DNA of 64,000 nucleotides, taken from positions 372,001 to 436,000 of the forward strand of contig NZ_CP036401.1 in assembly GCF_004322755.1 (NCBI RefSeq). The letters are read 5' to 3'. Shown piece by piece: positions 8,326 to 18,046 of the stretch. The position numbers and the translations under genes were made by a program. The stretch is from Pseudoduganella albidiflava. GTDB taxonomy: Bacteria > Pseudomonadota > Gammaproteobacteria > Burkholderiales > Burkholderiaceae_D. Below the pieces are notes generated by a model, which was not told the origin of the DNA, made no database searches, and saw nothing but the letters and a program-made list of their open reading frames with translations. How positions within the stretch are numbered: position 1 is the stretch's first letter; every line of letters starts with the position of its first letter.

Positions 8326-10005
8326 TCAGCCGCGCTGCCGGTGGCGGTCGCTGCCGTGCACCGGCGCCTGCAGCCGCAGCCCGCGCATCGCGCTGTCCGT
8401 CGCCCGGCGTTCGTCATCACGGGCGCTCGCGGGGAGCGCGCGGGCCGGCTGATCGCGTACCGCATCCAGTTCGAATACGTTCACCGCGCGCGACAGGCTG
8501 ACCGCCTGTTCCTGCAGGCTTTCGGCGGCGGCGGCGGCCTGTTCGACCAGGGCCGCGTTCTGCTGCGTGACGTCGTCGATCTGGCCGACCGCCTGGTTGA
8601 CTTCGGCGATGCCCTGCGCCTGTTCCGCGCTGGCCGCGCTGATGCGGCCGATGATGTGGTTCACCTGCTGCACCGATGACACGATATCGCCCATGCTGCG
8701 GCCGGCCAGGCTGACGGACGCGGCGCCGTCGTCGATCGTGGAGACCGACCTGGCGATCAGTTCCTTGATTTCCTTGGCCGCCGCCGCCGAGCGGGCCGCC
8801 AGCGTGCGCACCTCGCTGGCCACCACGGCGAAGCCGCGCCCCTGCTCGCCTGCCCGGGCCGCCTCCACGGCGGCATTCAGCGCCAGGATATTGGTCTGGA
8901 ACGAGATGCTGTCGATCACGCCGGTGATTTCCACGATCTTGCGCGAGCTGGAGCGGATCGATTCCATCGTCGTCACGGCCTGCGACACGGCATCGCCGCC
9001 TTTTTCCGCCATCGAGGTGGCGGTGGCCGCCAGCCGGCACGCTTCGCGGGCATTCTCGGCGTTCTGGCGTACGGCCGTCGTCAGGCTGGCCATCGCGCTG
9101 GCCGTTTCCTCCAGCGAGCCGGCCTGCTGCTCGGTTCGGCTGGACAGGTCCAGGTTGCCCACCGCGATTTCATGGGAAGCGGTATCGATCGACTGCACCG
9201 CGCCGCGGATCGTGCGCAAGGTCTGGTTCAGGTTGGCGATGCTCTGGTCCAGCACGCGCGCCGTTTCCGCGATCTCGTCGCGGCCGGCATTCGGCTTGGC
9301 GGTGGTGAGCCGGCCCGCGGCCAGGCTGCGCACCACGTCGGCGATCGAGCGGATATCGCGCAGCAGCGCGGTGCGCACCAGCATCGATACCAGCAATGAC
9401 AGCGCTACCGACAGCACGCACAAGGCCGCCATCGCGATGCCCAGCTGGCGGAACTCCGCCTTGGCCGCCGCGTGCGCCGTTTCCGACAGCGATTTTTCCA
9501 GCGCCGCCAGCCGCTGCAGGTCTTCTTCGAGCAGCACGAACTGGCGCTCCGCCTTCTGCATCGCATTGGTGGCGATCGACTGGTCCATCTGGGCCATCTC
9601 GATGGTTTCCAGCACACCCTTGCGATAGGCGATCAGCGCCTGGCTGGAGGCGTCGACCAGCTTGCGCTCCTCGGCGTCGGACACGCGCGCCAGCTGTACC
9701 AGCTGCTGTTCGATGCTGCGGTGGCGGGAGTGGATGCGGTCCGTCAGCTCGTCCAGCCGCGTTTTCGCGAAGCTGCCGTTGACCCATGCCAGCAACTGGT
9801 AGATGTTGGCATGGGCGAACTTGGCTTCGCCGGCGATGTCCGCCGTGGCCTTCAGGCGCGCGGCGCGCACCTGCACCAGGTTTTCCAGCGATGCGTTCTG
9901 GCGCACCATGCCGATCCAGGCGCAGGCCGTGATGGCCACCAGCAAGATCAGCACGACGCTGGGCGCCAGCAACAGTTTGGGACCGATTCGTAATTTGTTC
10001 AACAT
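8326..10005 (-). CDS. methyl-accepting chemotaxis protein
   Basis: 559 residues. Transmembrane helix 1 is near residues 14-34 ([19 protein letters not shown]). A helical periplasmic four-helix-bundle sensor (about 35-190) follows, then transmembrane helix 2 near 190-212 ([20 protein letters not shown]), a HAMP domain, and a cytoplasmic signalling domain. The hairpin tip is readable: [20 protein letters not shown] followed by [20 protein letters not shown], the CheA/CheW contact region. A start at 10005 is supported by GGGAGCAG upstream. No C-terminal CheR-tethering pentapeptide is seen. The upstream Cache gene is on the same strand 105 bp away, so the two may be functionally linked. The ligand is unknown. 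Confidence 0.93.
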   Translation of the reverse strand: MLNKLRIGPKLLLAPSVVLILLVAITACAWIGMVRQNASLENLVQVRAARLKATADIAGEAKFAHANIYQLLAWVNGSFAKTRLDELTDRIHSRHRSIEQQLVQLARVSDAEERKLVDASSQALIAYRKGVLETIEMAQMDQSIATNAMQKAERQFVLLEEDLQRLAALEKSLSETAHAAAKAEFRQLGIAMAALCVLSVALSLLVSMLVRTALLRDIRSIADVVRSLAAGRLTTAKPNAGRDEIAETARVLDQSIANLNQTLRTIRGAVQSIDTASHEIAVGNLDLSSRTEQQAGSLEETASAMASLTTAVRQNAENAREACRLAATATSMAEKGGDAVSQAVTTMESIRSSSRKIVEITGVIDSISFQTNILALNAAVEAARAGEQGRGFAVVASEVRTLAARSAAAAKEIKELIARSVSTIDDGAASVSLAGRSMGDIVSSVQQVNHIIGRISAASAEQAQGIAEVNQAVGQIDDVTQQNAALVEQAAAAAESLQEQAVSLSRAVNVFELDAVRDQPARALPASARDDERRATDSAMRGLRLQAPVHGSDRHRQRG

Positions 10006-10110
10006 GACTGCTCCCGCCAGGGATGATGGATGAATGAAGCTTGGATGAGTGAAGCTTGGATCAATGAGGTAAAGAAAGGATGCGTGGCGCGCGACCGGTG
10101 GGCGGCGTCT

Positions 10111-10572
10111 TTATTTCTTGTAGATGCCGGCTTCCAGCACCACGTCGCCGACGCGCAGGATGTACGTCGTCTTCGGTTCGATCTTGCCGCTGACCGGGTT
10201 CTTGTACATGTAGTCGACCCAGCCCTTGCCGTCCTTGGCGGCCAGCTGGATGATCTCGCGGCGATACACCTTGCCGCTGGCGTCCGGCACGTCGGTCAGG
10301 TTCTTGCCGACGATCGACGGGTTGATCGGATGGGCGATCACAATGCCCGTGTTGATGTCGCGCATGTCCACATACAGCTCGCCCTGCACGAATTCCGGGT
10401 CCTTGGCGGCCAGCTTCTTCATCAGCGCTTCCTTGCCGTTGGCCTTCATGAATGCGGCGCCGCGTTCGGCCATGGCGATCGCATCCTTCTCGGTCGGCTG
10501 GGCGGCGAAGACGAAGGCGCTGACACTGGCAAATGCGAGGTAGGCCATGCTGCGGATCAGTACTTGTTTCAT
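10111..10572 (-). CDS. stand-alone periplasmic Cache-domain protein
   Basis: 153 residues. A signal peptide (about 1-24, ending SAFVFAAQP) is followed by a single Cache domain: KDAIAMAERGAAFMKANG, then FVQGELYVDMRDINTGIVIA, HPINPSIVGKNL and GWVDYMYKNP. No transmembrane anchor or output domain follows, so it is predicted to be a soluble periplasmic ligand-binding protein. Start 10572 has GGGAG upstream. It sits just upstream of a chemoreceptor that has its own helical sensor domain, so it may present a small molecule to that receptor; this is inference from position. Confidence 0.8.
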   Translation of the reverse strand: MKQVLIRSMAYLAFASVSAFVFAAQPTEKDAIAMAERGAAFMKANGKEALMKKLAAKDPEFVQGELYVDMRDINTGIVIAHPINPSIVGKNLTDVPDASGKVYRREIIQLAAKDGKGWVDYMYKNPVSGKIEPKTTYILRVGDVVLEAGIYKK

Positions 10573-10766
10573 GGGGAGCTCCCGTGGTTGGTCAAGGTCA
10601 AACCATTGTGCGCCGATGCTGCCGGCGAGAAATTGCGCTAGCGCAAGGTGTCAGAAAACGCGACGAAAATTTTCCGTGCGGATATTGATTTACTGCAACA
10701 TGATCAGTTGGGGCATGTCTACGATGTGGATTCCCTTAACCCGGAGCAACCAACGGAGCATCCACA

Positions 10767-12161
10767 ATGACGACCGATTTCGCCCCGCAAAAATTCAAGC
10801 CGTACACCCGCCAGAGCATCCGCCAGGCCCGCCAGTGGCAATGGCTGCCGCCGGACCAGCAGGAAGCCGTGCAGGTGGTCTCGCACGTGCTGCCGTTCCG
10901 CACCAACGAATATGTGATGGAGAACCTGATCGACTGGGCCAACGTCCCGGACGATCCCATCTACCGCCTGGTGTTCCCGCACCGCGACATGCTGCCGGTG
11001 GACGAGTACCGCCAGCTGCGCGACCTGGTGATGGTGAAGCAGGACGATGCCGCGATCGCCGCGCTGGTCCACAAGATCCGCATGCGCATGAACCCGCACC
11101 CGGCCGGCCAGATGACGCACAACGTGCCGCGCGTGAACGACCACGTGCTGAAGGGCCTGCAGCACAAGTACAAGGAAACCGTGCTGTTCTTCCCCAGCGC
11201 GGGCCAGACCTGCCATGCCTACTGCACGTTCTGCTTCCGCTGGCCGCAGTTCGTGGGCATGGACGACATGAAGTTCGATGCCCGGGAAACCACGGAGCTG
11301 GTGTCGTACCTGAAGGCGCACGAGGAAGTGACGGATGTGCTGATCACCGGCGGCGACCCGATGGTCATGAATACCCGCTCGCTGGCCGAATTCATCGAGC
11401 CGCTGCTGGCGCCGGACATGGCGCATATCCAGAACATCCGCATCGGCACGAAATCCGTGGCGTACTGGCCACAGCGCTTCGTCACCGACAGGGATGCGGA
11501 CGACCTGCTGCGCCTGTTCGAGAAGGTGGTCGCAAGCGGCAAGAACCTGGCGATCATGGGGCACTACAACCACGCCGTGGAACTGCGCCAGGACATCGCC
11601 CAGAAAGCCGTCAAGCGCATCGTCGGCACCGGCGCCACGCTGCGCATGCAGGGCCCGCTGATCCGCCACATCAACGAAGATCCGCACAGCTGGGCCGAAC
11701 TGTGGCGCACCGGCGTGCGCCTGGGCGCGATCCCGTACTACATGTTCGTGGAGCGCGACACCGGGCCGAGCGAATACTTCCAGTTGCCGCTGGCGCGCGC
11801 GCACGAGATCTTCCAGCAGGCTTACCAGATGGTGTCCGGCCTGGCGCGCACGGTGCGCGGCCCGTCGATGAGCGCCTTCCCCGGCAAGGTGGCGATCGAT
11901 GGCGTGGTGACCATCAACGGCGAAAAGCTGTTCGCGCTGCAGTTCCTGCAGGCGCGCAATCCGGACTGGGTGAAGAAGCCCTTCTTCGCCAAGTACGACG
12001 AGAACGCCACCTGGCTCGATCACCTGAAGCCCGCCTTCGGCAAGGAGAAATTCTTCTTCGAGACCGACGACGCGCCGCAGGCGCTGCACGTGCCGCCGCA
12101 GCGCAAGGTGATCCCGATCACCAGCGCGCGCTCGTGCACCTCGCAGGGCAACGCCGCCTGA
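10767..12161 (+). CDS. KamA-family radical SAM protein (lysine 2,3-aminomutase-like)
   Basis: 464 residues. The radical SAM cluster motif is CHAYCTFC (CX3CX2C), inside GQTCHAYCTFCFRWPQF. The glycine-rich SAM-binding motif ITGGDPM follows, and C-terminal segments resemble lysine 2,3-aminomutases (RGPSMSAFPGKVAIDGV, where the Lys is the probable PLP-binding residue). Lysine 2,3-aminomutases interconvert alpha- and beta-lysine. The protein is longer than EpmB (about 340 residues), so it is unlikely to be the EF-P modification enzyme, and the substrate is uncertain. ATG 10767 has GGAG upstream. The MFS gene starts 2 nt after its stop, so the two are co-transcribed. Confidence 0.85.
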   Translation: MTTDFAPQKFKPYTRQSIRQARQWQWLPPDQQEAVQVVSHVLPFRTNEYVMENLIDWANVPDDPIYRLVFPHRDMLPVDEYRQLRDLVMVKQDDAAIAALVHKIRMRMNPHPAGQMTHNVPRVNDHVLKGLQHKYKETVLFFPSAGQTCHAYCTFCFRWPQFVGMDDMKFDARETTELVSYLKAHEEVTDVLITGGDPMVMNTRSLAEFIEPLLAPDMAHIQNIRIGTKSVAYWPQRFVTDRDADDLLRLFEKVVASGKNLAIMGHYNHAVELRQDIAQKAVKRIVGTGATLRMQGPLIRHINEDPHSWAELWRTGVRLGAIPYYMFVERDTGPSEYFQLPLARAHEIFQQAYQMVSGLARTVRGPSMSAFPGKVAIDGVVTINGEKLFALQFLQARNPDWVKKPFFAKYDENATWLDHLKPAFGKEKFFFETDDAPQALHVPPQRKVIPITSARSCTSQGNAA

Positions 12162-12163
12162 CC

Positions 12164-13510
12164 ATGGCCGCACCCGCGTCCGTATCCTCGCCTGTCCTCC
12201 ATCCTGCGCCCACCTGCACGGCGCCGATGGCCCGCATACCTGGCGGGCGGCTGTCCGGGCCGGCCATGCTGTGTCTCGCGCTCCTGCCTTTCGCGCTGGG
12301 GCATTACCTGTCCTGCCTGTTGCGCACGGTGAACGCGGTGCTGGCGCCGCAACTGGTGGACACGGCGGCGCTGACGCCGGGCGACCTGGGGCTGCTCACC
12401 AGCGCCTATTTCCTGGCGTTCGCGCTGGCCCAGTTGCCGGTCGGGGTCGCGCTGGACCGCTTCGGGCCGCGCCGGGTGCAGGTGCCGATGCTGCTGCTGG
12501 CCGCCGCGGGCACGTTCGCCTTCGCGTCCGGCACGGGCTTCGCGCAGCTGCTGGCCGCGCGCACGGTGATGGGGCTCGGCCTGGCCGGCTGCTTCATGGC
12601 CGCGGTGAAGGCGATCGCCATGTGGGTCGCGCCGGAACGCATGCCGTCGGTGCAGGGCTACCTGATCGCCGCCGGTGGCCTGGGCGCGGCCTCGTCCACG
12701 CTGCCCGTCACCCTGTTCCTGCAGCACGCGGACTGGCGCGCGCTGTTCGTCGTGCTGGCGCTGTGCTGCGTGGGCGTGGCGCTGCTGGTGCTGCTGCTGG
12801 CGCCCGCGCAGCCGGCCGCGCCGCGACAGGCCTTCGGCATGGCGGACCTCGCCGAGGTATTCCGCCACCCGGCATTCCGCGAGACAGCGTCGCTGGTGCT
12901 GGTGCCGCACGCGGTGTTCTTCGGCATCCAGGGCTTGTGGATCGGGCGCTGGCTGACGGACGCGGGGCGGTGCTCCGAACAGGACGTGGCATGGCTGCTG
13001 TCCATCGGCATGGCCGCCGTGATCTTCGGCGCGATCGCGGTGGGCACGGTGACCGAATGGGCGGGCCGGCGCGGCGCCGAACCGATCACGGTGGCCGGCA
13101 TCGGCGTCGCGCTGTTCGTCGCGGTGCAGTGCGGCTTCGTGGTGGCCTGGCAGCCCGCGGCTTCGCCTGCTTCGTTTTCCTACTGTGCGATGCTGTCCGT
13201 GCTGTTCGCCCTCGTGGGCACCGTCACCGGCATCGAATATACGATCGTCGCGCGGGCGCTGCCGCCGGCACTCGCGGGACGTGCCGCGACGTGCCTGAAC
13301 CTGTTGATCTTCACCGGTGCCTTCCTCGTGCAGGCGGGCTTCGGCCTGGTCGTCGACCTGTGGCCGCCGGACGCCGCGCAACGCTATCCGGCCGCCGCCT
13401 ACCGGGCCGCGTTCCTGCTGCTGGTGATGCTGCAATTGCCAGGCATCGTCCGCTTCTTCCGGCGCCGGCGCAGGCCGCTTCTCGCGAACCCTGTAGAATC
13501 TCCGCTTTGA
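12164..13510 (+). CDS. MFS transporter
   Basis: 448 residues with about twelve hydrophobic segments and no large soluble domain. It carries the MFS loop 2-3 signature as GVALDRFGPRRVQ, after LLTSAYFLAFALAQLPV. The N-terminal 20 residues before MARIPGG are probably not part of the fold, and translation may instead begin at 12227. It lies 2 nt behind the KamA-type gene, which suggests a coupled function, perhaps transport of an amino acid or its beta-isomer; that is inference. The C-terminus is highly basic (RFFRRRRRP), consistent with a cytoplasmic end. Confidence 0.85.
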   Translation: MAAPASVSSPVLHPAPTCTAPMARIPGGRLSGPAMLCLALLPFALGHYLSCLLRTVNAVLAPQLVDTAALTPGDLGLLTSAYFLAFALAQLPVGVALDRFGPRRVQVPMLLLAAAGTFAFASGTGFAQLLAARTVMGLGLAGCFMAAVKAIAMWVAPERMPSVQGYLIAAGGLGAASSTLPVTLFLQHADWRALFVVLALCCVGVALLVLLLAPAQPAAPRQAFGMADLAEVFRHPAFRETASLVLVPHAVFFGIQGLWIGRWLTDAGRCSEQDVAWLLSIGMAAVIFGAIAVGTVTEWAGRRGAEPITVAGIGVALFVAVQCGFVVAWQPAASPASFSYCAMLSVLFALVGTVTGIEYTIVARALPPALAGRAATCLNLLIFTGAFLVQAGFGLVVDLWPPDAAQRYPAAAYRAAFLLLVMLQLPGIVRFFRRRRRPLLANPVESPL

Positions 13511-13563
13511 CCGGAAGCGCAGGCTCCTGGCCCGCTTTCGCCGCATCATGTGTAGGAGAGAAA

Positions 13564-14409
13564 ATGAAACTGGTTCGTTATGGGCGCGTCGGCAAGGAAA
13601 AGCCGGGCCTGATCGATGATGAAGGCAGGCTGCGCGACCTGTCTGGCGTGATCGGCGACCTCGCCGGCGCCAATCTGTCGGACAAGGTATTGAAGAAGAT
13701 CGCCAAGGTCCCGCACGACACGCTGCCGCTGGTGCGCGGTAATCCGCGCTTCGGCGTGCCGGTGGGGAAGGTGGGCAAGTTCATCGGCATCGGCCTCAAT
13801 TACGCGGACCACGCGGCCGAATCGAACTTGCCGGTGCCGAAGGAACCGATCGTGTTCATGAAGGCGATCACCAGCCTGTCCGGCCCGGACGATCCGGTGA
13901 TGCTGCCCAAGGGCTCGAAGAAGACGGACTGGGAAGTGGAACTGGGCGTCGTCATCGGCACCCGCGCGCGCCATGTCAGCGAAGCCGATGCCGAGAAATA
14001 CGTGGCCGGCTACTGCGTGGTGAACGATGTCTCCGAGCGCGAGTTCCAGCTCGAACGGGGCGGCCAGTGGGACAAGGGCAAGGGCTGCGACACGTTCGGC
14101 CCGGTCGGCCCGTGGCTCGTCACGCGCGATGAAGTATGGGACGTCAACGACCTCGACCTGTACCTGGAAGTGAACGGCAAGCGCATGCAGACGGGGAACA
14201 CGTCGACGATGATCTTCAAGGTGCCGCAGATCGTTTCGTACCTGTCGCAGTTCATGACGCTGGAACCGGGCGACATCATCGCCACCGGCACGCCGCCCGG
14301 CGTGGGCATGGCGCGCAAGCGCTTCCTGAAGAAGGGCGACCTGCTGCGGCTCGGCATCGCCGGGCTGGGCGAGCAGCAGCAGGATGTGATCGGGTTCCAG
14401 CAGTTCTGA
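13564..14409 (+). CDS. fumarylacetoacetate hydrolase (FAH) family protein
   Basis: 281 residues from ATG 13564, preceded by AGGAGAG. The FAH fold is clear: KFIGIGLNYADHAAESNLPV with the His of the catalytic pair, then EPIVFMKAITSLSGPDD, DWEVELGVVIG (metal-binding acidic residues), YCVVNDVSEREFQ and GDIIATGTPPGVGMA. Members hydrolyse or decarboxylate carbon-carbon bonds in aromatic or ureide catabolism (fumarylpyruvate, 2-oxo-hept-3-ene-dioate, ureidoglycolate). The exact substrate is unknown. It is convergent with the aminotransferase gene, with stop codons meeting at 14409/14410. Confidence 0.88.
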   Translation: MKLVRYGRVGKEKPGLIDDEGRLRDLSGVIGDLAGANLSDKVLKKIAKVPHDTLPLVRGNPRFGVPVGKVGKFIGIGLNYADHAAESNLPVPKEPIVFMKAITSLSGPDDPVMLPKGSKKTDWEVELGVVIGTRARHVSEADAEKYVAGYCVVNDVSEREFQLERGGQWDKGKGCDTFGPVGPWLVTRDEVWDVNDLDLYLEVNGKRMQTGNTSTMIFKVPQIVSYLSQFMTLEPGDIIATGTPPGVGMARKRFLKKGDLLRLGIAGLGEQQQDVIGFQQF

Positions 14410-15747
14410 TCAAGCCGGCCGGATCGCCGCCAGGGCCCGGCCCAGCGCATCCGACAGGCGGTTGACGATCTGCGCCAGGTCCGCCTCGGTGGCGATGAAG
14501 GGCGGCGCCAGCAGGATATGGTCGCCGCGCCTGCCGTCGGCCGTGCCGCCCATCGGGTACACCATCAGCCCGCAGTCCATCGCCTGCTCCTTCACCGCCG
14601 CGAACAGCTTCAGGTCCGGGTCGAACGGGCGCTTCGTTTCGCGGTCCTGCACCAGTTCCAGCCCCACCAGCAAGCCGCGGCCGCGAATGTCGCCCACGTG
14701 CGGATGCGTACCGAAGGCGTCGCGCAGCATGCGCCGCAGCGTGGTGCCACGCACGGTGGCCGCGCCCAGCAGGCAGTCGCGCTTGATGATCTTCTGCACG
14801 GCCAGCGCGGCGGCCGCCGCCACCGGGTGGGCGTTGTACGTGTGCCCGTGCTGGAAGACGCCGCTGCCGCCGCGCAGCCGTTCCACCACGTGGTCGCGCG
14901 CCAGCACGGCGCCGATCGGCTGGTAGCCGGCGGCCAGGCCCTTGCCGAGCGCGACCAGGTCCGGTACCACACCATCCTGCTCGATGGCGTACAGCGTGCC
15001 GGTACGGCCCATGCCGCACATGACTTCGTCGGCGATGAACAGGATGCCGTACTTGTCGCACAGCGCGCGCACGCCCTTGAAGTAGCCGGGCGTGGGCGGC
15101 ACGGCGCCCAGCGTGGCGCCCACCACGGGTTCGGCGCAGAAACCGATGATGCTGTGCGGGCCCACCTCGAGGATGGCCTGTTCCAGCTCGGCGAGCAGGC
15201 CGGCGGTGTATTCGGCGACTTCCTGCCCGGCCGGCCGATAGCGGTATTCATGGCATGGCGACACGCGCGCCACGTCCATCAGCAGCGGTTCGAACTGCCT
15301 GCGGCGCGCCTCGTTGCCGCCCAGTGCCAGCGCGCCCAGCGTATTGCCGTGATAGCTTTGCTGGCGGGCGATGAAGATGCGGCGTTCGTGTTCGCCATTC
15401 TCGACGAAGTACTGGCGCGCCATCTTCAGCGCCGATTCCACCGCCTCGGAACCGCCGGACACCAGGTACACGTTGTTCAGGTCGCCCGGTGCATCGGTGG
15501 CCAGGCGCTGCGCCAGTTCCTCGGCCACGTCGGTGGTGAAGAAGCCCGAGTGCGCGTAGGCCGTCGTTTTCATCTGCGCGCCCATCGCGGCCAGCACGTC
15601 CGGATGGCCATGGCCCAGCGACGACACGGCCGCGCCGCCGCTCGCATCCAGGTAGGTATTGCCTTTGCTGTCGCGCAGGTACATGCCGAACGCGCACACG
15701 GCGGTGGGTGGCGTATGGCGCAGGTTCCGGTGGATCATCTTGCTCAT
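14410..15747 (-). CDS. class III pyridoxal-phosphate aminotransferase
   Basis: 445 residues, the standard length for class III (omega-type) aminotransferases. The PLP-phosphate region reads LVSGGSEAVESALKMAR. The cofactor Asp lies in YGILFIADEVMCGMGRTG, and the Schiff-base Lys is in LVALGKGLAAGYQPIGAVL. The closing segment LLAPPFIATEADL is typical of omega-amino acid:pyruvate or polyamine aminotransferases. The amino donor cannot be assigned. The gene is convergent with the FAH gene and divergent from the carboxymuconolactone decarboxylase-like gene, which suggests a small catabolic locus. Confidence 0.88.
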   Translation of the reverse strand: MSKMIHRNLRHTPPTAVCAFGMYLRDSKGNTYLDASGGAAVSSLGHGHPDVLAAMGAQMKTTAYAHSGFFTTDVAEELAQRLATDAPGDLNNVYLVSGGSEAVESALKMARQYFVENGEHERRIFIARQQSYHGNTLGALALGGNEARRRQFEPLLMDVARVSPCHEYRYRPAGQEVAEYTAGLLAELEQAILEVGPHSIIGFCAEPVVGATLGAVPPTPGYFKGVRALCDKYGILFIADEVMCGMGRTGTLYAIEQDGVVPDLVALGKGLAAGYQPIGAVLARDHVVERLRGGSGVFQHGHTYNAHPVAAAAALAVQKIIKRDCLLGAATVRGTTLRRMLRDAFGTHPHVGDIRGRGLLVGLELVQDRETKRPFDPDLKLFAAVKEQAMDCGLMVYPMGGTADGRRGDHILLAPPFIATEADLAQIVNRLSDALGRALAAIRPA

Positions 15748-15842
15748 GGTGTCCTCGTCGTGGTGGCTTGTCCTGGCGACAGTAGCCTTGAGGAAACACC
15801 GTGGTATTGATTTATCTCGTGCCTTCAGCGAGTATTTCCCAC

Positions 15843-16397
15843 ATGACAGATCGCCTGCCCCCGATTGCGCCGGAACATATGACGCCGGAACAACACGTCG
15901 CCGCCCAGGCCGTCATCGACGGTCCGCGCGGCGCGCTGTACGGTCCCTTCGTGCCGCTGCTGCGCAGCCCCGAACTGATGCAGCATGCGCAGCGGATGGG
16001 CGAATACCTGCGCTACCGCAGCGCGCTGGGCCCGCGGCTGGCCGAACTGGCGATCCTGGTCACCGCGCGGCACTGGAACCAGCAGGTGGAGTGGGCGATC
16101 CATGCGCCCATCGCGGTGGAAGCGGGCATTGCGCCGGGCATCGTCGACGCCATCGCGCAGCGCCGCGCGCCAGCCGGCCTGGCACCGGACGAGCAGGCGG
16201 TGTTCGACTTTTGCATGGAGCTGCAGCGGGACAGGCGCGTGTCCGACGCCACGTATGGCGCCGCGCTGCGCCGGTTCGGCGAGCACGGCGTCACGGACCT
16301 GATGGGATTGTGTGGCTACTACACGTTCCTGGCGATGGTGATGAACGCCGCGCAAACGGCGGCGCCACCATCCCCGGCCGCGCCACTGCCGGAGTGA
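15843..16397 (+). CDS. carboxymuconolactone decarboxylase (CMD/AhpD) family protein
   Basis: 184 residues from ATG 15843. The helical AhpD/CMD fold is shown by ELAILVTARHWNQQVEWAIHAPIAVEAGI, in which the usual CXXC redox pair of AhpD is absent; it is therefore more like the decarboxylase branch. Further segments are YGAALRRFGEHGVTDLMGLCG and YTFLAMVMNA. A GTG at 15801 with AGGAA in front would add 14 residues, so the start is uncertain. It is divergent from the aminotransferase. A repeat cluster begins directly after the stop. Confidence 0.8.
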   Translation: MTDRLPPIAPEHMTPEQHVAAQAVIDGPRGALYGPFVPLLRSPELMQHAQRMGEYLRYRSALGPRLAELAILVTARHWNQQVEWAIHAPIAVEAGIAPGIVDAIAQRRAPAGLAPDEQAVFDFCMELQRDRRVSDATYGAALRRFGEHGVTDLMGLCGYYTFLAMVMNAAQTAAPPSPAAPLPE

Positions 16398-16692
16398 TGT
16401 CAAATAGGGCGGCGAGAAACGGTGACAGTCACTAATGCCGTTAAGTTAAGTCCACCCAAGGGCAAATTCCGGGGTCAGGGGGGAGTGCTGGCACGTATGC
16501 CAGCACCGTTGCGCAGGCGCGAAGCATGCTTCGCGAAACCCCTGCTTCACCCCGGCGGGGCGTAGTCGGGGTTTCAAGGAGCGTCGCTCCTTGCCGACGT
16601 AGCGATACTGGCCTGCAAGCCAGTATTCCTCCCCTGACCCCAGCCCTTTGCTGTTGGGGGGAATGCATGCGCTTTGAAAAACGGTGACAGTC
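16398..16692. repeat. composite intergenic repeat between two convergent genes
   Basis: This stretch contains several modules seen elsewhere in the window. AAACGGTGACAGTC occurs in direct orientation at both ends (about 16418-16432 and 16677-16692). CCGGGGTCAGGGGGG (16469-16483) is opposed by CCTCCCCTGACCCCA (16628-16642). A 53-nt module at 16500-16552 recurs at 55621-55675 with a few mismatches. ATG- or GTG-started open frames in it are not convincing genes. It looks like an accumulation of REP-like, non-autonomous elements; any role in termination between the convergent genes is inference. Confidence 0.7.
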
Positions 16693-17361
16693 TTACTTCA
16701 GGATCTTGTGCAGCCAGCCGGAGATGTCGTTCACTTCTTCCGGGCACACGGAGTGCTGCATGTAGTAGTCATGCCACTCGACCTGGTAGCCCAGCGATTT
16801 CAGCAGGTCGCGCGAGGCGGTGGCGCGGGCGATCGGGATCACCGGGTCGAGCCGGCCGTGCACGAGGAAGATCGGGGTGTCCTGGTTGGCGGGGCTGCGC
16901 TCGGCGGCCACCTTGTCGGCCATCGGCACGTAGCCGGACAGGCACAGCAGCCCGGCCAGCTTTTCCTGGTGGCGCAGCCCGGTCTGCAAGGTCATCGCGC
17001 AGCCTTGCGAGAAACCGCCCAGGATGATGCGGCTGGCCGGGATGCCGCGCGATTTTTCCCGGGCGATCAGGGCTTCCACCTGCGCCTGCGAGGCGCGCAG
17101 GCCTTTTTCGTCTTCCTGGCGGCCCAGGTCGGTATGGGCGATGTCGTACCACGAGCGCATCACATAGCCGCCGTTGATGGTCACCGGCATGGTGTTCGCG
17201 TGCGGGAAGATGAAGCGGATGCCCGGCAGGCCGGACAGGTTCAGTTCCTTCACGAACGGCACGAAGTCGTTGCCGTCCGCGCCCAGGCCGTGCATCCAGA
17301 TGATCGCGACCTGCGGGTTGTCGTTGGTGGAAACTTCGATATTGGGCAGTACGTCGATCAT
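16693..17361 (-). CDS. carboxylesterase / phospholipase-type alpha/beta hydrolase
   Basis: 222 residues from ATG 17361 (GAGGAC ribosome site). It belongs to the small carboxylesterase/acyl-protein thioesterase group. AIIWMHGLGADGNDF is the oxyanion loop, ILGGFSQGCAM the Ser nucleophile elbow, LVHGRLDPVIPI the Asp loop and WHDYYMQHSVCPEEV the His. There is no signal peptide, so it is cytoplasmic. Typical substrates are short-chain acyl esters and lysophospholipids. It follows the MogA-like gene by 10 bp and is probably in its operon. Confidence 0.88.
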   Translation of the reverse strand: MIDVLPNIEVSTNDNPQVAIIWMHGLGADGNDFVPFVKELNLSGLPGIRFIFPHANTMPVTINGGYVMRSWYDIAHTDLGRQEDEKGLRASQAQVEALIAREKSRGIPASRIILGGFSQGCAMTLQTGLRHQEKLAGLLCLSGYVPMADKVAAERSPANQDTPIFLVHGRLDPVIPIARATASRDLLKSLGYQVEWHDYYMQHSVCPEEVNDISGWLHKILK

Positions 17362-17371
17362 GATGTCCTCG

Positions 17372-18046
17372 TCATTGCAGGGGCGTGGCCGCTGCCTTGT
17401 TGTCGGGTGGATTGCGCAGTGCCGACTTCGGCCGGAACGCCTTGCACACCGCGCCATCGGTTTCGATATACGGGCCGCCGATCAGGTCGATGCAGTAGGG
17501 CACGGCGGCGAAAATGCCGGCGGCGACCTGGTTGCCGGCGTCGTCCTTCAAGCCTTCCAGCGTTTCCTTGATGGACTTCGGCTGGCCGGGCAGGTTCATC
17601 ACCAGCGCGGCATGAGGTGGCGACACGTCGGGTATCTCGCGGATCACGGCGACCTGCCGCGACAGGATCGCGGTCGGCACGAAATGCAGGCTGATCTGCC
17701 GCATCTGCTCGCCGAAGCCCGGCATTTCCTTGGTACCGATGGCCAGCGTGGCTTCGGGCGTCACGTCGCGGCGGGCCGGGCCGGTGCCGCCGGTGGTCAG
17801 CACCAGGTGGCATTTCACCGTATCGACCAGTTCGACCAGCGTGGCTTCGATGGTGGCGCACTCGTCCGGGATCAGGCGCGTCTCGACGCGGAACGGCGTG
17901 GTGATCGCGCTGCGCAGCCACTCTTCCAGCGCGGGGATGCCGGCGTCCTGGTAGACGCCGCCGCTGGCGCGGTCCGACACCGACACCAGCCCGATCACGA
18001 GCTCGGCCGGCTCCTGGCTCACCTGGTCATTCGTCCCGTTCGTCAT
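17372..18046 (-). CDS. mog: MogA/MoaB-like molybdopterin adenylyltransferase
   Basis: 224 residues from ATG 18046, supported by GAGG upstream. The MoaB/MogA fold is clear: IGLVSVSDRASGGVYQDAGI, then LVLTTGGTGPARRDVTPEAT (the molybdopterin-binding TTGGTG loop), and ALVMNLPGQPKSIKETLEGL (the NLPG motif). MogA adenylates molybdopterin before Mo insertion. The C-terminal tail is a little longer than usual. Its start overlaps the end of darP by 20 nt, and the carboxylesterase follows, giving a compact darP-mog-esterase unit. Confidence 0.9.
   Translation of the reverse strand: MTNGTNDQVSQEPAELVIGLVSVSDRASGGVYQDAGIPALEEWLRSAITTPFRVETRLIPDECATIEATLVELVDTVKCHLVLTTGGTGPARRDVTPEATLAIGTKEMPGFGEQMRQISLHFVPTAILSRQVAVIREIPDVSPPHAALVMNLPGQPKSIKETLEGLKDDAGNQVAAGIFAAVPYCIDLIGGPYIETDGAVCKAFRPKSALRNPPDNKAAATPLQ

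Noticed and set aside
10021..10080. Short repeat GTGAAGCTTGGAT in the gap between the Cache gene and chemoreceptor
   Set aside because: Only two imperfect copies, no frame or symmetry that suggests a site.
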